Positions 7,419-17,298 are shown, numbered from the stretch's first letter. The stretch is 64,000 nucleotides of DNA from JAIXWP01 sp965247015 (GCA_965247015.1 CBDFGG010000004.1:434001-498000), one strand, 5' to 3'. The notes: generated by a model not told the origin, from the sequence alone. A program made the numbers and translations.

Positions 7419-10400
7419 ATGAAATCAGCTATCCTTACCTCTGCCCTCGCACTCGTGCTTTCTATTGTCTCTTTGGCTCACAACCGACCTCCGGTCGAGT
7501 TTGTGCGCAACAATGGTCAATGGCATTCAAATGTAAAATTCAAAGCGAATCTCCCCACAGGCGCGGTATTTCTAGAATCGGGGAAAATTACCTACTCGTT
7601 CATTCATTCAGAAGACATGCAAGCGGTGCATGCTCAACATGCCACTCCCGGTGCGTTAGAGAATCTTTCTATTCGTTCACATGCTTGGAACCTTCAATTC
7701 TTAAATATTTCTGAAACCTCATTTGAAGGGGAAAACATCCAATCACATTACTACAACTTCTTTCTAGGAAATGACCCGTCGAAATGGGCAAGCAATGTTC
7801 CTTCTTACGGAAGCATCGTTTATAATAATTTATACGAAGGCATCAAACTTCGCGCCCACAGCGGACAAGGTAATTTCAAATATGATTTCATTGTTGCACC
7901 TAACGCAAATCCAAACCTCATTAACTGGACCTACAATGGCTTAGAAGGCTATTCTATTATTGACAATAAAATTGAATTATATACTTCGGTTGGATCTTTC
8001 ACTGAAGCTAAGCCATACGCATTTCAAGTCGTAAACGGATTAATCGTTGAAGTACCTTGTAACTACGCCATCAGCAATGGTGTGCTTCGATTTGAATTTC
8101 CAGAAGGATATGATACTTCTCGCGAACTCATCATCGACCCTGAATTGATTGCTGCCACACTAAGTGGTACAACAGGTTCATCCAATTACGGTCACACAGC
8201 AACCTTCGACATCGAAGGAAATATTTACACCGGTGCAATCGCATTCGGTGCTGGATATCCTACAACTCCGGGCGCTTATCAAGGCACTTTCGGAAGCACA
8301 GGATGGGGAACAGATTTCGGTCTCAGCAAAATTTCACCTGATGGAACCACTCTTATTTGGGCATCTTATTTAGGGGGTGATAATGGTGAAAACCCACACA
8401 GTCTTTGGGCAAATGATTTCGGCGAACTATATGCTTATGGCTCTACAGGAAGCCCTGACTTCCCTACTACAGCAACTGCTCCAGACAATACTCTTGGCGG
8501 ATCTGCAGATATCGTTGTTTCAAAACTCTCTGCAGATGGAACACAACTTCTAGGAAGCACCTATATCGGTGGAAGCGAAAGCGACGGTATCAATGCCGCT
8601 GGTGTGAACTATGGCGATAGCTATCGCGGTGAAATTATTCTAGATGCAAATGGCAAAGTGCATATCGCATCTTGTACTTCCAGCACCAACTTTCCTACAT
8701 CACCTGGAGCGTTCCAAACAACATTAGCAGGAGCTCAAGATGGTGTCTATCTAAGACTAAATAATACATTAAGCATCCTTGAGGTAAGCACCTACATAGG
8801 AAGTGCAGCAAATGACATGGCTTACGGTTTACGTACTGCCGAAAATGGTAGCGTATTCATCACGGGTATGGCCGGCGCCGCGGACTTCCCAACCACAGCA
8901 GGAGCGTATCAAACCGCTTTCCTTGGTGGAACCCTCGGCTGGGGCGGTACAGAGATGGACGGATTCATAGTTCGATTTAATGCCAACGCAACTCAATTAG
9001 AAAAATCTACTTTCCATGCTACAGCAGAAGGAGACCAATGCTTCTTCATCGACTTAGATGCAGATGAAAATGTATTTGTATTCGGACAAGGTGGTGATGC
9101 AATGCCTGTTGTTGGCAATGTTTACTCCAATGCTGGAAGCAGTCAGTTCATCACAAAATTTGATTTTGATCTTTCCGAAGTTCTAATAGGCACCGTTATC
9201 GGCACTGGCGGCGCAAATGAATGGAGCACCACCGACTTCGTTCCTGATGCATTCCTTGTCGATCACTGCAACAATATTTATATCTCCGCATATTCTGCAA
9301 ATTCCGAACTTGAAACAACTGGTGATGCGCTATTTCAAACGGGCGGTTTTTATCTCGCTGTTTTCACAGAAGATCTCGAAACGCTTGAATACGGCACCTT
9401 CTACACTGGTGACCACGTTGATGGAGGCACAAGCCGATTTGATAAAAATGGAACTGTCTACCAAGCAGTATGCTCTGGAGGAAACTTCAATACCACTCCC
9501 GGCGCTTGGGCCAGCACACAAAATGGTGGATGGGATATCGGTGTATTTAAAATTGACTTTGACGTGAGTGGAGTAAACTCTGCTATCACTGCACCTGACC
9601 TTTCGGGTTGCGCTCCTTATGTGGTACAATTCGAAAACTTTAGCACAGGCGATCAATTCGAATGGTCGTTCGGTGATGGAACAGTGAGCGAAGAATTTGA
9701 GCCTTCACATACCTATAATACCCCTGGAGTTTATGACGTTGTAATGATTGCTTCTGACTCACTCAGCTGCAACCTCGCGGATACTTCTTCTTTCCAAATC
9801 ACGATCAGTACTCCTGTTGATTATGTTCCATCTTTCGACTTCCTCTATAACTGTGAGGACATGTCGATCACAACCAATAACACTACTGGATATGACTTCC
9901 TCAATTACGTTTGGACACTCGGTGACGGAACGGTAATGGAAGGAGAAAACATCGTTTATAGTTATACCGAACCTGGAGAATACGAACTCACACTCACTGC
10001 CATTGATAATGGTTGTGATAGCGACTCGTCAATTACCGAAGTCATACAAGTAATTAATGAAGTAGTAGCCTTAATAGATCTCGAAAACAACGACGGCTGC
10101 ACCGGCACCAATTTCTTATTCGAAAATGGCGGCTTTGCAGGTGAATATGTATGGGACTTCGGCGACGGCAGTCCTACGGAATCAGGCAATTCCGTTACTC
10201 ACGTCTTTGACAATCCTGGTGTATTTACCGTAACACTCATTGCGCTGCCAACAGATGTTTGTGTGGGCACTGATACAACAACAACTGAAATAACGATCAT
10301 TCCTGCACCACCCATCAACTCCGACTTTGAAGTTGCACAGTTTGGTGATTGCAGTATCATGAATATTAATACCACCAATCTTAGCTCAGGTGATGACCTC

Positions 10401-11267
10401 ACTTATCTATGGACCTTTGATGACGGCACCGTTAGCCAACTCGAAAACCCTTCGCATTCTTTTGGAACTCCTGGTACTTATACCATTGAATTGACCATTA
10501 CAGAACCTACCTGTAACGCACAAGACAGCCACTCCATCGAGCTTGATGTGATTGAAGAAGCGAATGTGCAAATTCCTGAACAGGTTTTCATTTGCCACTA
10601 TGATGACGCTGTTGTGATTACTCCTGTTGAACCCGGTGCAGGTACTACTTACCTCTGGTCGAATGGAGAAACAACTCCATCCATCACTATTGCCGAAACA
10701 GGTGATTATCATGTAAACGTATATTACAACAACTGCGTTACTAACGTTCCTTTTACGGTAGAAGTGGGTGAAAAAACAATGAACCTTACTTCACTTGAAT
10801 TCTGTGAAGGAAGCAATCTTACGTTGAGCATCCCATACGCTGGAGGCAGCTACTACCAATGGTGTGCGGGCGATACCATTCAAGATATTAGTGTCAATAA
10901 TGAAGGTGAATATTGCTATGAATACGCTGATGAAAATGGTTGTATTCAAGATGGAATTATCAAGGTTTCTGTGAATCAGTACACTCCATCTTTATTTATT
11001 CCGAATGCATTCTCACCGAATAACGACAACTTGAATGATGTGTTCTTACCGCTTGGAACAGACGTTGCAGAATATTCTATGACGGTCTTCAATCGCTGGG
11101 GTGATCCTGTTTTCCAAACAGATGATCTCGAGAAACCTTGGGATGGTTCGTATAAAGAGGGAGAACATTACGTAGCAAATGAAGCCTACTCGTACTACAT
11201 TACTTACAGAGGAGAATGCTCTTCTGAAACATTCGAAAAATCAGGTGTGGTAGTCGTATTGAGATAA
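7419..11267 (+). CDS. Large secreted PKD/SBBP protein with type B T9SS signal
   Basis: A 1282-residue protein with a signal peptide (SIVSLAHN). The N-terminal domain, containing PVEFVRNNGQWHSNVKFKA, is the DUF7948 type found ahead of SBBP repeats. Residues ~240-720 are SBBP/propeller-like repeats (ISPDGTTLIWASYLGGDNGE, KLSADGTQLLGSTYIGG). Residues ~725-1040 hold four PKD domains, each with W(S/T/D)(F/L)(G/D)DG and HTY-type ends. The end (FIPNAFSPNNDNLNDVF, then FNRWGDPVF and WDGSY) is the gliding-motility-associated type B T9SS signal. It is probably a surface adhesin. It is convergent with the next gene, 3 nt apart, with no terminator seen. Confidence 0.92.
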   Translation: MKSAILTSALALVLSIVSLAHNRPPVEFVRNNGQWHSNVKFKANLPTGAVFLESGKITYSFIHSEDMQAVHAQHATPGALENLSIRSHAWNLQFLNISETSFEGENIQSHYYNFFLGNDPSKWASNVPSYGSIVYNNLYEGIKLRAHSGQGNFKYDFIVAPNANPNLINWTYNGLEGYSIIDNKIELYTSVGSFTEAKPYAFQVVNGLIVEVPCNYAISNGVLRFEFPEGYDTSRELIIDPELIAATLSGTTGSSNYGHTATFDIEGNIYTGAIAFGAGYPTTPGAYQGTFGSTGWGTDFGLSKISPDGTTLIWASYLGGDNGENPHSLWANDFGELYAYGSTGSPDFPTTATAPDNTLGGSADIVVSKLSADGTQLLGSTYIGGSESDGINAAGVNYGDSYRGEIILDANGKVHIASCTSSTNFPTSPGAFQTTLAGAQDGVYLRLNNTLSILEVSTYIGSAANDMAYGLRTAENGSVFITGMAGAADFPTTAGAYQTAFLGGTLGWGGTEMDGFIVRFNANATQLEKSTFHATAEGDQCFFIDLDADENVFVFGQGGDAMPVVGNVYSNAGSSQFITKFDFDLSEVLIGTVIGTGGANEWSTTDFVPDAFLVDHCNNIYISAYSANSELETTGDALFQTGGFYLAVFTEDLETLEYGTFYTGDHVDGGTSRFDKNGTVYQAVCSGGNFNTTPGAWASTQNGGWDIGVFKIDFDVSGVNSAITAPDLSGCAPYVVQFENFSTGDQFEWSFGDGTVSEEFEPSHTYNTPGVYDVVMIASDSLSCNLADTSSFQITISTPVDYVPSFDFLYNCEDMSITTNNTTGYDFLNYVWTLGDGTVMEGENIVYSYTEPGEYELTLTAIDNGCDSDSSITEVIQVINEVVALIDLENNDGCTGTNFLFENGGFAGEYVWDFGDGSPTESGNSVTHVFDNPGVFTVTLIALPTDVCVGTDTTTTEITIIPAPPINSDFEVAQFGDCSIMNINTTNLSSGDDLTYLWTFDDGTVSQLENPSHSFGTPGTYTIELTITEPTCNAQDSHSIELDVIEEANVQIPEQVFICHYDDAVVITPVEPGAGTTYLWSNGETTPSITIAETGDYHVNVYYNNCVTNVPFTVEVGEKTMNLTSLEFCEGSNLTLSIPYAGGSYYQWCAGDTIQDISVNNEGEYCYEYADENGCIQDGIIKVSVNQYTPSLFIPNAFSPNNDNLNDVFLPLGTDVAEYSMTVFNRWGDPVFQTDDLEKPWDGSYKEGEHYVANEAYSYYITYRGECSSETFEKSGVVVVLR

Positions 11268-11270
11268 ATA

Positions 11271-12704
11271 CTACTCCATCCAGAAAACTGAATTTCCAGT
11301 CCCGAATTCGTTTTCTTCTTTGATGGGATTTGCTGGATCCAAGATCCATTGACCATCTACAATAAATTTATAAGAGACCTTTCCAGGCTCGAAAAAATAA
11401 GGCAGCACCCAGGTGTTGCCTTCTTTTTTCAGAGCATATCCCATTTGATCCCAATCATTGAATGAACCGCTGACACTAACTTTATTCGCATTCTCAAATC
11501 CTGCTAACACAAAACGATAATTAGGATCAACGATAATAAAATTATCCTTTTGACCATACTCACTGCTATTGCATTGCGGCTTGGTAGGATCTGTAAACCA
11601 ACTACCATCTATGATGTAGCGATACGCATAAAAGCCCTTGCGAATCGGCACCGTAGCTTCCCACCCCTTAGCGGTCTTCTTCATCGACAGCGACATCTCA
11701 TCCCAGCCATTAAAAGCGCCCGCCAATATTACTTGCTTCGCATTCAGCGCTCCTTCTAATTCGAATAGCACACTTGTCTTTTCTCCAATACTAAAACAAG
11801 AATTAAAATCATTGTACTCGTTGGGCTGCTTGCACGTATTCTTTGAATCAACCATCCATCGATCGTCTGCAATAAACTTGTACTGATAATCACCATCAGG
11901 AATAAAACACTTCAAACGCCATACGTTCCCATCTTTTATCATCTGTGCTTTTGATTCATTCCATTCATTAAAACTTCCAGCAACAATCACCTTTTGGAAG
12001 CCCATATCCTGTAATTCAAACGAATAATTTTCCTTGAAATAAACTGAATTAAAAGAACCAAAATTGTCAGAGATCTTTAGCTCATTGTTCGGATCCTTTA
12101 TCCAAGAACCATCCACGATAAACTTATATTCATGTCTACCGGGCTTCACGGGAACAATTACAGACCAACCTCCTTCCATTTTCTTTAAAAATGGACCAGA
12201 GGTACTCCAATCATTAAAGGTACCACTCAAGAGCACAGAACTTGCATGATCAAAACCAATCAAGCGAAACTCAGAAGTGCTATCTGTAACCGAACGAACG
12301 CTCGGTATTGAAAAATCATTAAAGCCAAACACTCGTGTGGTCCAGCGATTATCGCTCCAATCATCTATTTGCACATCAAAAATTCGAGATACCATTATTT
12401 CCATGTTATTCCAAGTGCCCCAATCATCCTTCATAGAACGCTTCAACGTAATCTGAGAAGAACGTTTTTTCTTGATCTTCCAGCCATCATTGGCCAACGT
12501 TCCCAAATAAGAATATTTGAATAATGAGTCTTTTGAAAAATAAGGAATATCATAAAGGGCACGCACACTGTCCAATTGCCCCTTACTCCAGCTGCTTTCC
12601 ACTCGTAACAACATATCATTTCCGTCTAATTCGAAATGACCTTTCTGAGCGTTTGTGGCCAACGCTAGGAGAAAAAACATGATATAAAAACAAGCCTGTT
12701 TCAT
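11271..12704 (-). CDS. Secreted protein with four glycogen-binding (CBM48/AMPK-like) modules
   Basis: A 477-residue protein with a signal peptide ending ATNAQ. The first ~145 residues are unique. Then come four repeats at about 146-225, 228-305, 312-393 and 397-477. Each has the E-set carbohydrate-binding pattern SG(S/T)FN(D/E)W ... W ... Y(K/R)(F/Y)I(V/I)DG.W..DP. No catalytic domain is present. It probably binds alpha-glucans or a similar polysaccharide outside the cytoplasm. It follows a retropepsin-like gene by 1 nt on the same strand, so the two are likely cotranscribed. Confidence 0.8.
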   Translation of the reverse strand: MKQACFYIMFFLLALATNAQKGHFELDGNDMLLRVESSWSKGQLDSVRALYDIPYFSKDSLFKYSYLGTLANDGWKIKKKRSSQITLKRSMKDDWGTWNNMEIMVSRIFDVQIDDWSDNRWTTRVFGFNDFSIPSVRSVTDSTSEFRLIGFDHASSVLLSGTFNDWSTSGPFLKKMEGGWSVIVPVKPGRHEYKFIVDGSWIKDPNNELKISDNFGSFNSVYFKENYSFELQDMGFQKVIVAGSFNEWNESKAQMIKDGNVWRLKCFIPDGDYQYKFIADDRWMVDSKNTCKQPNEYNDFNSCFSIGEKTSVLFELEGALNAKQVILAGAFNGWDEMSLSMKKTAKGWEATVPIRKGFYAYRYIIDGSWFTDPTKPQCNSSEYGQKDNFIIVDPNYRFVLAGFENANKVSVSGSFNDWDQMGYALKKEGNTWVLPYFFEPGKVSYKFIVDGQWILDPANPIKEENEFGTGNSVFWME

Positions 12705-12705
12705 A

Positions 12706-13704
12706 TTATTCTACTTTATAAAGATAGAGACAAAATTCACGACTCGTAAAGTCGATCGTAAAGACCCCTTGAGAGAAAAAACTATATCCTAAAATTCCAT
12801 CTACAAAAACACTGCAAACCTCGTTCATCTCTTGCATCCCCGTCATAATGGTGGGCTGCATTTGAAACGACTGCTCTCCTACACTCATCTCGCTCATGGT
12901 ACCCAAGAAGACCTCCTTTTTTTGTCCTCCTGCCCCGGTTAGATTTACACGTCGAGTGACATTAAATTCTTTCAATATCTTCTTTTTCGAAAGCGCATCA
13001 ATCACATTGCTCTCTGCTCCGGTGTCAAACATCCAATTCATTTTTTCACCAGCAACTTCAACAGGCATGAAAATTTTATTGTCACACCATTTGAATCCCA
13101 CTTTTAAACTCGGCATGGTATCAATAGTTGAAACCAGCGCTAAATCATCTTTCCAAGAAGATTGAATAGTGCTACCTTTTGAAGCGCGATATAAAATCAA
13201 CTGACTTTTTTGAATATCAATTTTTAATAAAAACTGAGAGAACAAATTCGTGCCAAGTAAACCCAACACCCTTATTCCCAATTTATTTTCCAATTGACTA
13301 AGTCCCGTGATATCCGCGTCGACTGCATTATACTGAAGCTCCCCAAAATTTAGTTGGGAAATAAATCCTCGCTGTGCAGCGTCCACCGCACCACTTACGC
13401 TGGTCACTGATGTTTGCTTGCCCAGTGCATAGTTTCTGAAATAAGTACTATTCAGCACCAAGTATGGTGCACCCGTATCGATAATGAAATTGCCTTGTAT
13501 GGAATCGATTTTACCTTCCAACAAAAGCAAATTACCACTTCGTTTGAGAGGAAGCACCAATCGTTCCCATTCGCCTACCACTTGAGGATCAGAAGGCGTG
13601 AAATTGGTGAGGGTAATATCATGCCACGCAAGCCCCTTCGAAAAGGAGCATATAATGAAGAGCATCATAACCAAGAGGCGAAGCATGCTGCAAGATAGCC
13701 CCAA
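12706..13704 (-). CDS. Secreted retropepsin-like aspartyl protease
   Basis: A 332-residue protein with a hydrophobic N-terminus; an internal Met at residue 7 may be the true start. Two half-sites are visible: FIIDTGAPYLVLN (Asp76) and WMFDTGAESNVID (Asp227), each the D-T-G-A of pepsin/retropepsin folds. Each is followed by a family-like GLLGTNLFSQF or GILGYSFFS flap/psi-loop region. Such two-lobed single-chain proteins are common in Bacteroidota and their substrates are unknown. The downstream CBM48-like gene begins 1 nt after the stop, implying an operon and a shared extracytoplasmic role. Confidence 0.8.
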   Translation of the reverse strand: MGLSCSMLRLLVMMLFIICSFSKGLAWHDITLTNFTPSDPQVVGEWERLVLPLKRSGNLLLLEGKIDSIQGNFIIDTGAPYLVLNSTYFRNYALGKQTSVTSVSGAVDAAQRGFISQLNFGELQYNAVDADITGLSQLENKLGIRVLGLLGTNLFSQFLLKIDIQKSQLILYRASKGSTIQSSWKDDLALVSTIDTMPSLKVGFKWCDNKIFMPVEVAGEKMNWMFDTGAESNVIDALSKKKILKEFNVTRRVNLTGAGGQKKEVFLGTMSEMSVGEQSFQMQPTIMTGMQEMNEVCSVFVDGILGYSFFSQGVFTIDFTSREFCLYLYKVE

Positions 13705-13758
13705 ACGACTTTCAGCAAAAAATCCTTTATTTCAAAAAGCCTATTCAAAACATCAATT

Positions 13759-13766
13759 ACATTTGA
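13759..13766 (+). promoter_or_regulatory. Probable -7 element for membrane glycosyltransferase gene
   Basis: TACATTTG matches TAnnTTTG and lies 4 nt before the start codon at 13771. If used, it would give a near-leaderless mRNA or indicate a later start. Confidence 0.35.
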
Positions 13767-13770
13767 AACC

Positions 13771-15144
13771 ATGAAGAAGTCTATTAAATCGCTCATCATC
13801 CTTGTCATTCTTTTCAGTGGAATGAGCTTTTACCGACTCAACAATGTCAAGAGTTTTGAAATCTCCTGGGATGTTTTGGGCTATTATCTTTATTTACCAG
13901 CCACTTTTATCCACGATGATCCTCTGCTTACAGACATCACCTGGCTCAAAGAGCAAAATGTCGACAATAAGCTAACAGGCACGTATTACATGATTTCATC
14001 CAATGAGAAAGGTGAAAACATGTATTTCTTTTTAATGGGAATGTCTGCCTTTTACTCACCGTCATTTGCAGTATCGCACATCGTCGCCCAGCAAACAGGC
14101 GCTCCGACAGATGGATTTTCGATGCCTTATCAATACGGCCTAGTCATTGGAGCTTTGATTTATTCATTGATTGGATTAATTTATTTTAGAAAAATACTCT
14201 TGCGCTATTTGTCAGACAATATCACATCGATGGTATTGCTGATTGTTGTTTTAGGAACGAACTATATTCATCATCTTACATTGGATAATCTCGGAACAGT
14301 AAACATCCTGTTCATGCTCGTTTCACTGATTACTTGGAATACCATTCGTTGGCGAGAAACCAAAAATTATTATCGATTAATTCCTATTGGTATTTTTTCA
14401 ATTCTTGTTGCACTGGTAAAACCCAGCGAAGTATTTGTGATACTAATTCCATTGCTATGGGAAGTCACATCATTTAAACTTTTAAAAGAGCGATTCCTTG
14501 AACTATTAAGCCATTGGAAAATCGTTGTTTTAACCGTTGCGATTTGCCTATTGATTGCTTCTCCTCAAATGTATTATTGGTATTTAAAGACTGGCAAGGT
14601 GTTATATGACAGCTATAAAAATCCCGGCGTTGGTTTAGATTTCTTATCTCCGCACATACTAGATGTGCTCTTCAGTTATCGCAAGGGATGGCTAATTTAT
14701 ACCCCTGTGATGATCCTTTCAATCATAGGCTTTATTGTACTTTATCGAAACAACAAATCGATATTTTTTGCATTATTTATTTATTCCTTCATTGCTTTTT
14801 ACATCATTGCAAGTTGGTCGGAATGGTGGTATGGCGCTGCCTTCTCCACTCGCCCAATGATTGCGATTTATCCATTGCTTGGTGTGAGTATCGGCTATAC
14901 ATTAAAATCAATTGCAGAAAAAAAATTATGGGCAAAAGCTGGAGTAGCAGGCTTCGTATTGTGTTGCATTTTTCTCAATCAATTTCAGTGGTGGCAAATG
15001 AAGGAATACATCCTTGACCCTTATCGCACAAACCAAAGAATACTATTGGCACACTTTCTTAAAAACATCTCTGACCGCCGAAGATCGCGAACACTTAATG
15101 GTCTACAGAGACTTTACCGGGAAGATGGAACTGACAAATCCTGA
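13771..15144 (+). CDS. Membrane glycosyltransferase-like protein, N-terminal part of frameshifted gene
   Basis: A polytopic membrane protein whose 457 residues contain an N-terminal membrane anchor and ~10 further hydrophobic segments. It resembles the ArnT/PMT-like (GT-C) proteins of Bacteroidota, e.g. YLYLPATFIHDDP after the first segment and SEWWYGAAFSTRPMIAIYP near the end. In such proteins the text after QMKEYILDPYRT normally continues TKEYYW. Here it switches to NQRILLAHFLK and a stop, while TKEYYWHTFLK continues in the next frame. One extra A in the AAA at 15030-15032 explains it. The repaired product would be 608 residues, ending at 15598. Confidence 0.8.
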   Translation: MKKSIKSLIILVILFSGMSFYRLNNVKSFEISWDVLGYYLYLPATFIHDDPLLTDITWLKEQNVDNKLTGTYYMISSNEKGENMYFFLMGMSAFYSPSFAVSHIVAQQTGAPTDGFSMPYQYGLVIGALIYSLIGLIYFRKILLRYLSDNITSMVLLIVVLGTNYIHHLTLDNLGTVNILFMLVSLITWNTIRWRETKNYYRLIPIGIFSILVALVKPSEVFVILIPLLWEVTSFKLLKERFLELLSHWKIVVLTVAICLLIASPQMYYWYLKTGKVLYDSYKNPGVGLDFLSPHILDVLFSYRKGWLIYTPVMILSIIGFIVLYRNNKSIFFALFIYSFIAFYIIASWSEWWYGAAFSTRPMIAIYPLLGVSIGYTLKSIAEKKLWAKAGVAGFVLCCIFLNQFQWWQMKEYILDPYRTNQRILLAHFLKNISDRRRSRTLNGLQRLYREDGTDKS

Positions 15145-15598
15145 GGACTACATCGGGGAGATCGTGATAGATGAAGACTACACGAATCATGATAAATTAA
15201 ATACAAAAGAGGTTGTTTTCATCGACACCTATGCATTCTATGGCACTCCTAGCGATTATGAGTTCTTACCTATTTATGAAAAGAGATATCGCGATATTTC
15301 AGAAAAAGATCACTTCTGGGTGAAGACAAAATTAAAAGTGCGCTACGACAGTACTCAAGCGGGAATAAATCCTCTTGTCATTAATACAATGGATCGAAAA
15401 AATGGAAGCTACGGCTACTTTGCGACAGAATGCGTAGGGCCGAGAGATAGTCTCGGTTGGATAACCATTGAAACACTTTACCTCACACCAGAAATCAGAA
15501 CCACACGTGATAAATTCAAATTATACCTATGGAATCGCTTTGGTCAGCAGGTAGATGTGGACGATATATCAGTTGAGATTTTACAGAAAAAAGATTAG
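15014..15598 (+). CDS. C-terminal part of the frameshifted membrane glycosyltransferase
   Basis: This frame holds the soluble periplasmic C-terminus of the gene beginning at 13771. The natural sequence picks up at TKEYYWHTFLKTSLTAEDRE (~15033). The ATG at 15014 lies inside the upstream coding region and is probably not a real start. The rest is a ~185-residue beta-rich domain (VVFIDTYAFYGTPSDYEFLP, WITIETLYLTPEIRT). Either a base is wrong in the assembly, the gene is broken, or two polypeptides are made. The intact downstream frame argues for recent or artefactual damage. Confidence 0.7.
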   Translation: MTLIAQTKEYYWHTFLKTSLTAEDREHLMVYRDFTGKMELTNPEDYIGEIVIDEDYTNHDKLNTKEVVFIDTYAFYGTPSDYEFLPIYEKRYRDISEKDHFWVKTKLKVRYDSTQAGINPLVINTMDRKNGSYGYFATECVGPRDSLGWITIETLYLTPEIRTTRDKFKLYLWNRFGQQVDVDDISVEILQKKD

Positions 15599-15610
15599 GA
15601 TAAAAACAAA

Positions 15611-15640
15611 TTAGGCCCCTCCGTTGAGGGGCCTAATCTT
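15611..15640 (+). terminator. Terminator after membrane glycosyltransferase
   Basis: TTAGGCCCCT and AGGGGCCTAA form a perfect 10-bp stem around CCGTTG, 13 nt after the stop. It is followed by TCTTATTCC, a weak T tract. Confidence 0.8.
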
Positions 15641-15784
15641 ATTCCTTAACCAAAACCAAATTCTCTATGAGATTGAGAATATACCATTGTAACGAGCCGC
15701 GCTTTTAAAATGTTGCACCGTTTACTCAAATTTTTTCTTTTTTTTTGATTTCATCAGGATTTATACCTTTACCGCACATAAAAT

Positions 15785-15858
<74 letters not shown>

Positions 15859-15891
15859 CTTCTTTTTTCTTTCTCGACATTTCCTTTTTTT

Positions 15892-16881
15892 ATGAATAAA
15901 AGTCTCCAGCTACTTATAGGTCTATGCTTGTTCATAGTTACAAGCTGTAATAGTCAGTCCAGCGCATCAGAACAAACCAACCCATTGATTTGTGACCCCG
16001 CCAAGGGCGTTTGCGAAGCACCCGCAACAACCAGAGGCGATACTACCGCTGTGGCCATCAACGCTGAAAAAAGTATTACCATTCATTATTTCACCGACCC
16101 TATATGTTCCGCGTGTTGGGGAATCGAGCCACAGTTGCGCAAGCTTAAACTGGCTTACGGTGAAAATCTGAATATCGTTTATCACATGGGTGGATTACTT
16201 CCCGATTGGAGTTACAACAGTGGAGGCATCAGCAAACCATCGGATGTGGCCCATCACTGGGACGAAGTGAGTAAATACTACAACATGCCCATTGACGGGG
16301 ATATTTGGTTAGAAGACCCTCTCGATTCATCTTATCCGCCCTCGATTGCCTTTAAAGCAGCACAGATGCAGGATCCAGAAAAGGCATTGGTATTTCTCCG
16401 CATCATGCGAGAGATGGTGTTTTTGGAAAAAAAGAATATTGCCAAATGGGAAGTCATAGCACAAGCTGCGACCATGGCCAATCTTGATGTAAAGAAATTA
16501 AAATCTGATAATGATGGTCCTGCAAAATTATTATTCGAGGAAGATCTTGCCTTGAGTAAAAAGTCCGGTGTGCGCGGCTTTCCGACCTTGATAGTTTCCA
16601 ATAAAGAAGGGAAAATGCAAACGATCTATGGATTCCAGAAATATGAGGCTATGGAAAGTATATTGAAACAATTGGCGCCAGAAATGATTGCCAAGAAATA
16701 CAACCGCAGTCCGTCGGGATTATTTTTTGTTTTTCCTTCACTTACCGTTCGAGAATTCGCCGAGCTCTCCGACCTAAGTATTCCCGCCGCGTCGGAGAAA
16801 TTGGATGTATTAGAAGGTGAAAAGAAAATCACAAAATTCACCTCCAAAAACGGCCCAATTTATCGATTGGTGAAACCCTAG
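15892..16881 (+). CDS. DsbA-like thiol oxidoreductase lipoprotein
   Basis: A 329-residue protein starting MNKSLQLLIG. A longer frame from 15817 would begin inside the tRNA gene and is rejected. The signal peptide ends in a lipobox (FIVTSC), so it is lipid-anchored outside the inner membrane. A DsbA/FrnE-type thioredoxin fold follows with active site C72-S-A-C75 in YFTDPICSACWGIEP, the inserted helical region, and GVRGFPTLIVSNKEG carrying the cis-proline. The last ~50 residues (LTVREFAELSDLSIPAASEKLD) look like a small winged-helix module, odd for an exported protein; YjbH/SpxH-like proteins are relatives to compare. It probably handles disulfides in the envelope. Confidence 0.8.
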   Translation: MNKSLQLLIGLCLFIVTSCNSQSSASEQTNPLICDPAKGVCEAPATTRGDTTAVAINAEKSITIHYFTDPICSACWGIEPQLRKLKLAYGENLNIVYHMGGLLPDWSYNSGGISKPSDVAHHWDEVSKYYNMPIDGDIWLEDPLDSSYPPSIAFKAAQMQDPEKALVFLRIMREMVFLEKKNIAKWEVIAQAATMANLDVKKLKSDNDGPAKLLFEEDLALSKKSGVRGFPTLIVSNKEGKMQTIYGFQKYEAMESILKQLAPEMIAKKYNRSPSGLFFVFPSLTVREFAELSDLSIPAASEKLDVLEGEKKITKFTSKNGPIYRLVKP

Positions 16882-16906
16882 CGCTACCGGGTTATGGCGG
16901 TAGCAC

Positions 16907-16926
16907 AGCCGAGCTGCAGCTCGCCT
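16907..16926. repeat. Single copy of the 20-bp palindrome
   Basis: AGCCGAGCTGCAGCTCGCCT differs by one base from the perfect palindrome repeated five times at 31249-31508. Confidence 0.7.
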
Positions 16927-16965
16927 CTGCGGTGCGCTTCCGTGAAAGCCATAAAAATGAAGCAT

Positions 16966-17203
16966 TGGAACAGTAAAACATTGAAACTATAAAATTCGCG
17001 GACCCCAAATCAGCCAATAGCGCCAAATAGCCCCAGAGGGGCGACATATCAATAACCCGCGGAATATGCCCAACCCCATCCATCACGGAGCCCCGAAGGG
17101 GCGACGTATTCTGCGAAGCAGAAATAAAATGAATAATCATTCGAAGAATAATATGGCCCTCGTCTTATAAAAGAAGGACGGCTTATTTTCAGATCAAACT
17201 CTC
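16966..17203. repeat. 235-bp direct repeat, copy 1
   Basis: This is almost the same sequence as 17391-17628. It runs from ACAGTAAAACATTGAAAC through TTCGCGGACCCC to the end AAGAAGGACGGCT. It holds two nested copies of AGCCCC(x)2-3GGGGCGAC(A/G)TAT and short inverted repeats (TTCTGCGAAGCAGAA). No coding potential is seen. Together with the two 8-bp-period blocks it fills most of the ~900-bp gap between the DsbA-like gene and the first island gene. Confidence 0.85.
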
Positions 17204-17298
17204 ACAGTACGACATTACCACACTAAAATAAAACTCCTTAAATCCTTAACAAAACTGCTACACTGTTACAATGCTACAATGCTTCACTGTTTCACTGG
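17200..17298. repeat. 8-bp-period repeat block 1
   Basis: The sequence falls into 8-base steps from TCTCACAG to CTACACTG TTACAATG, then CTACAATG CTTCACTG and TTTCACTG. It closely matches the blocks at 23180-23300 and 31116-31240. Confidence 0.75.
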
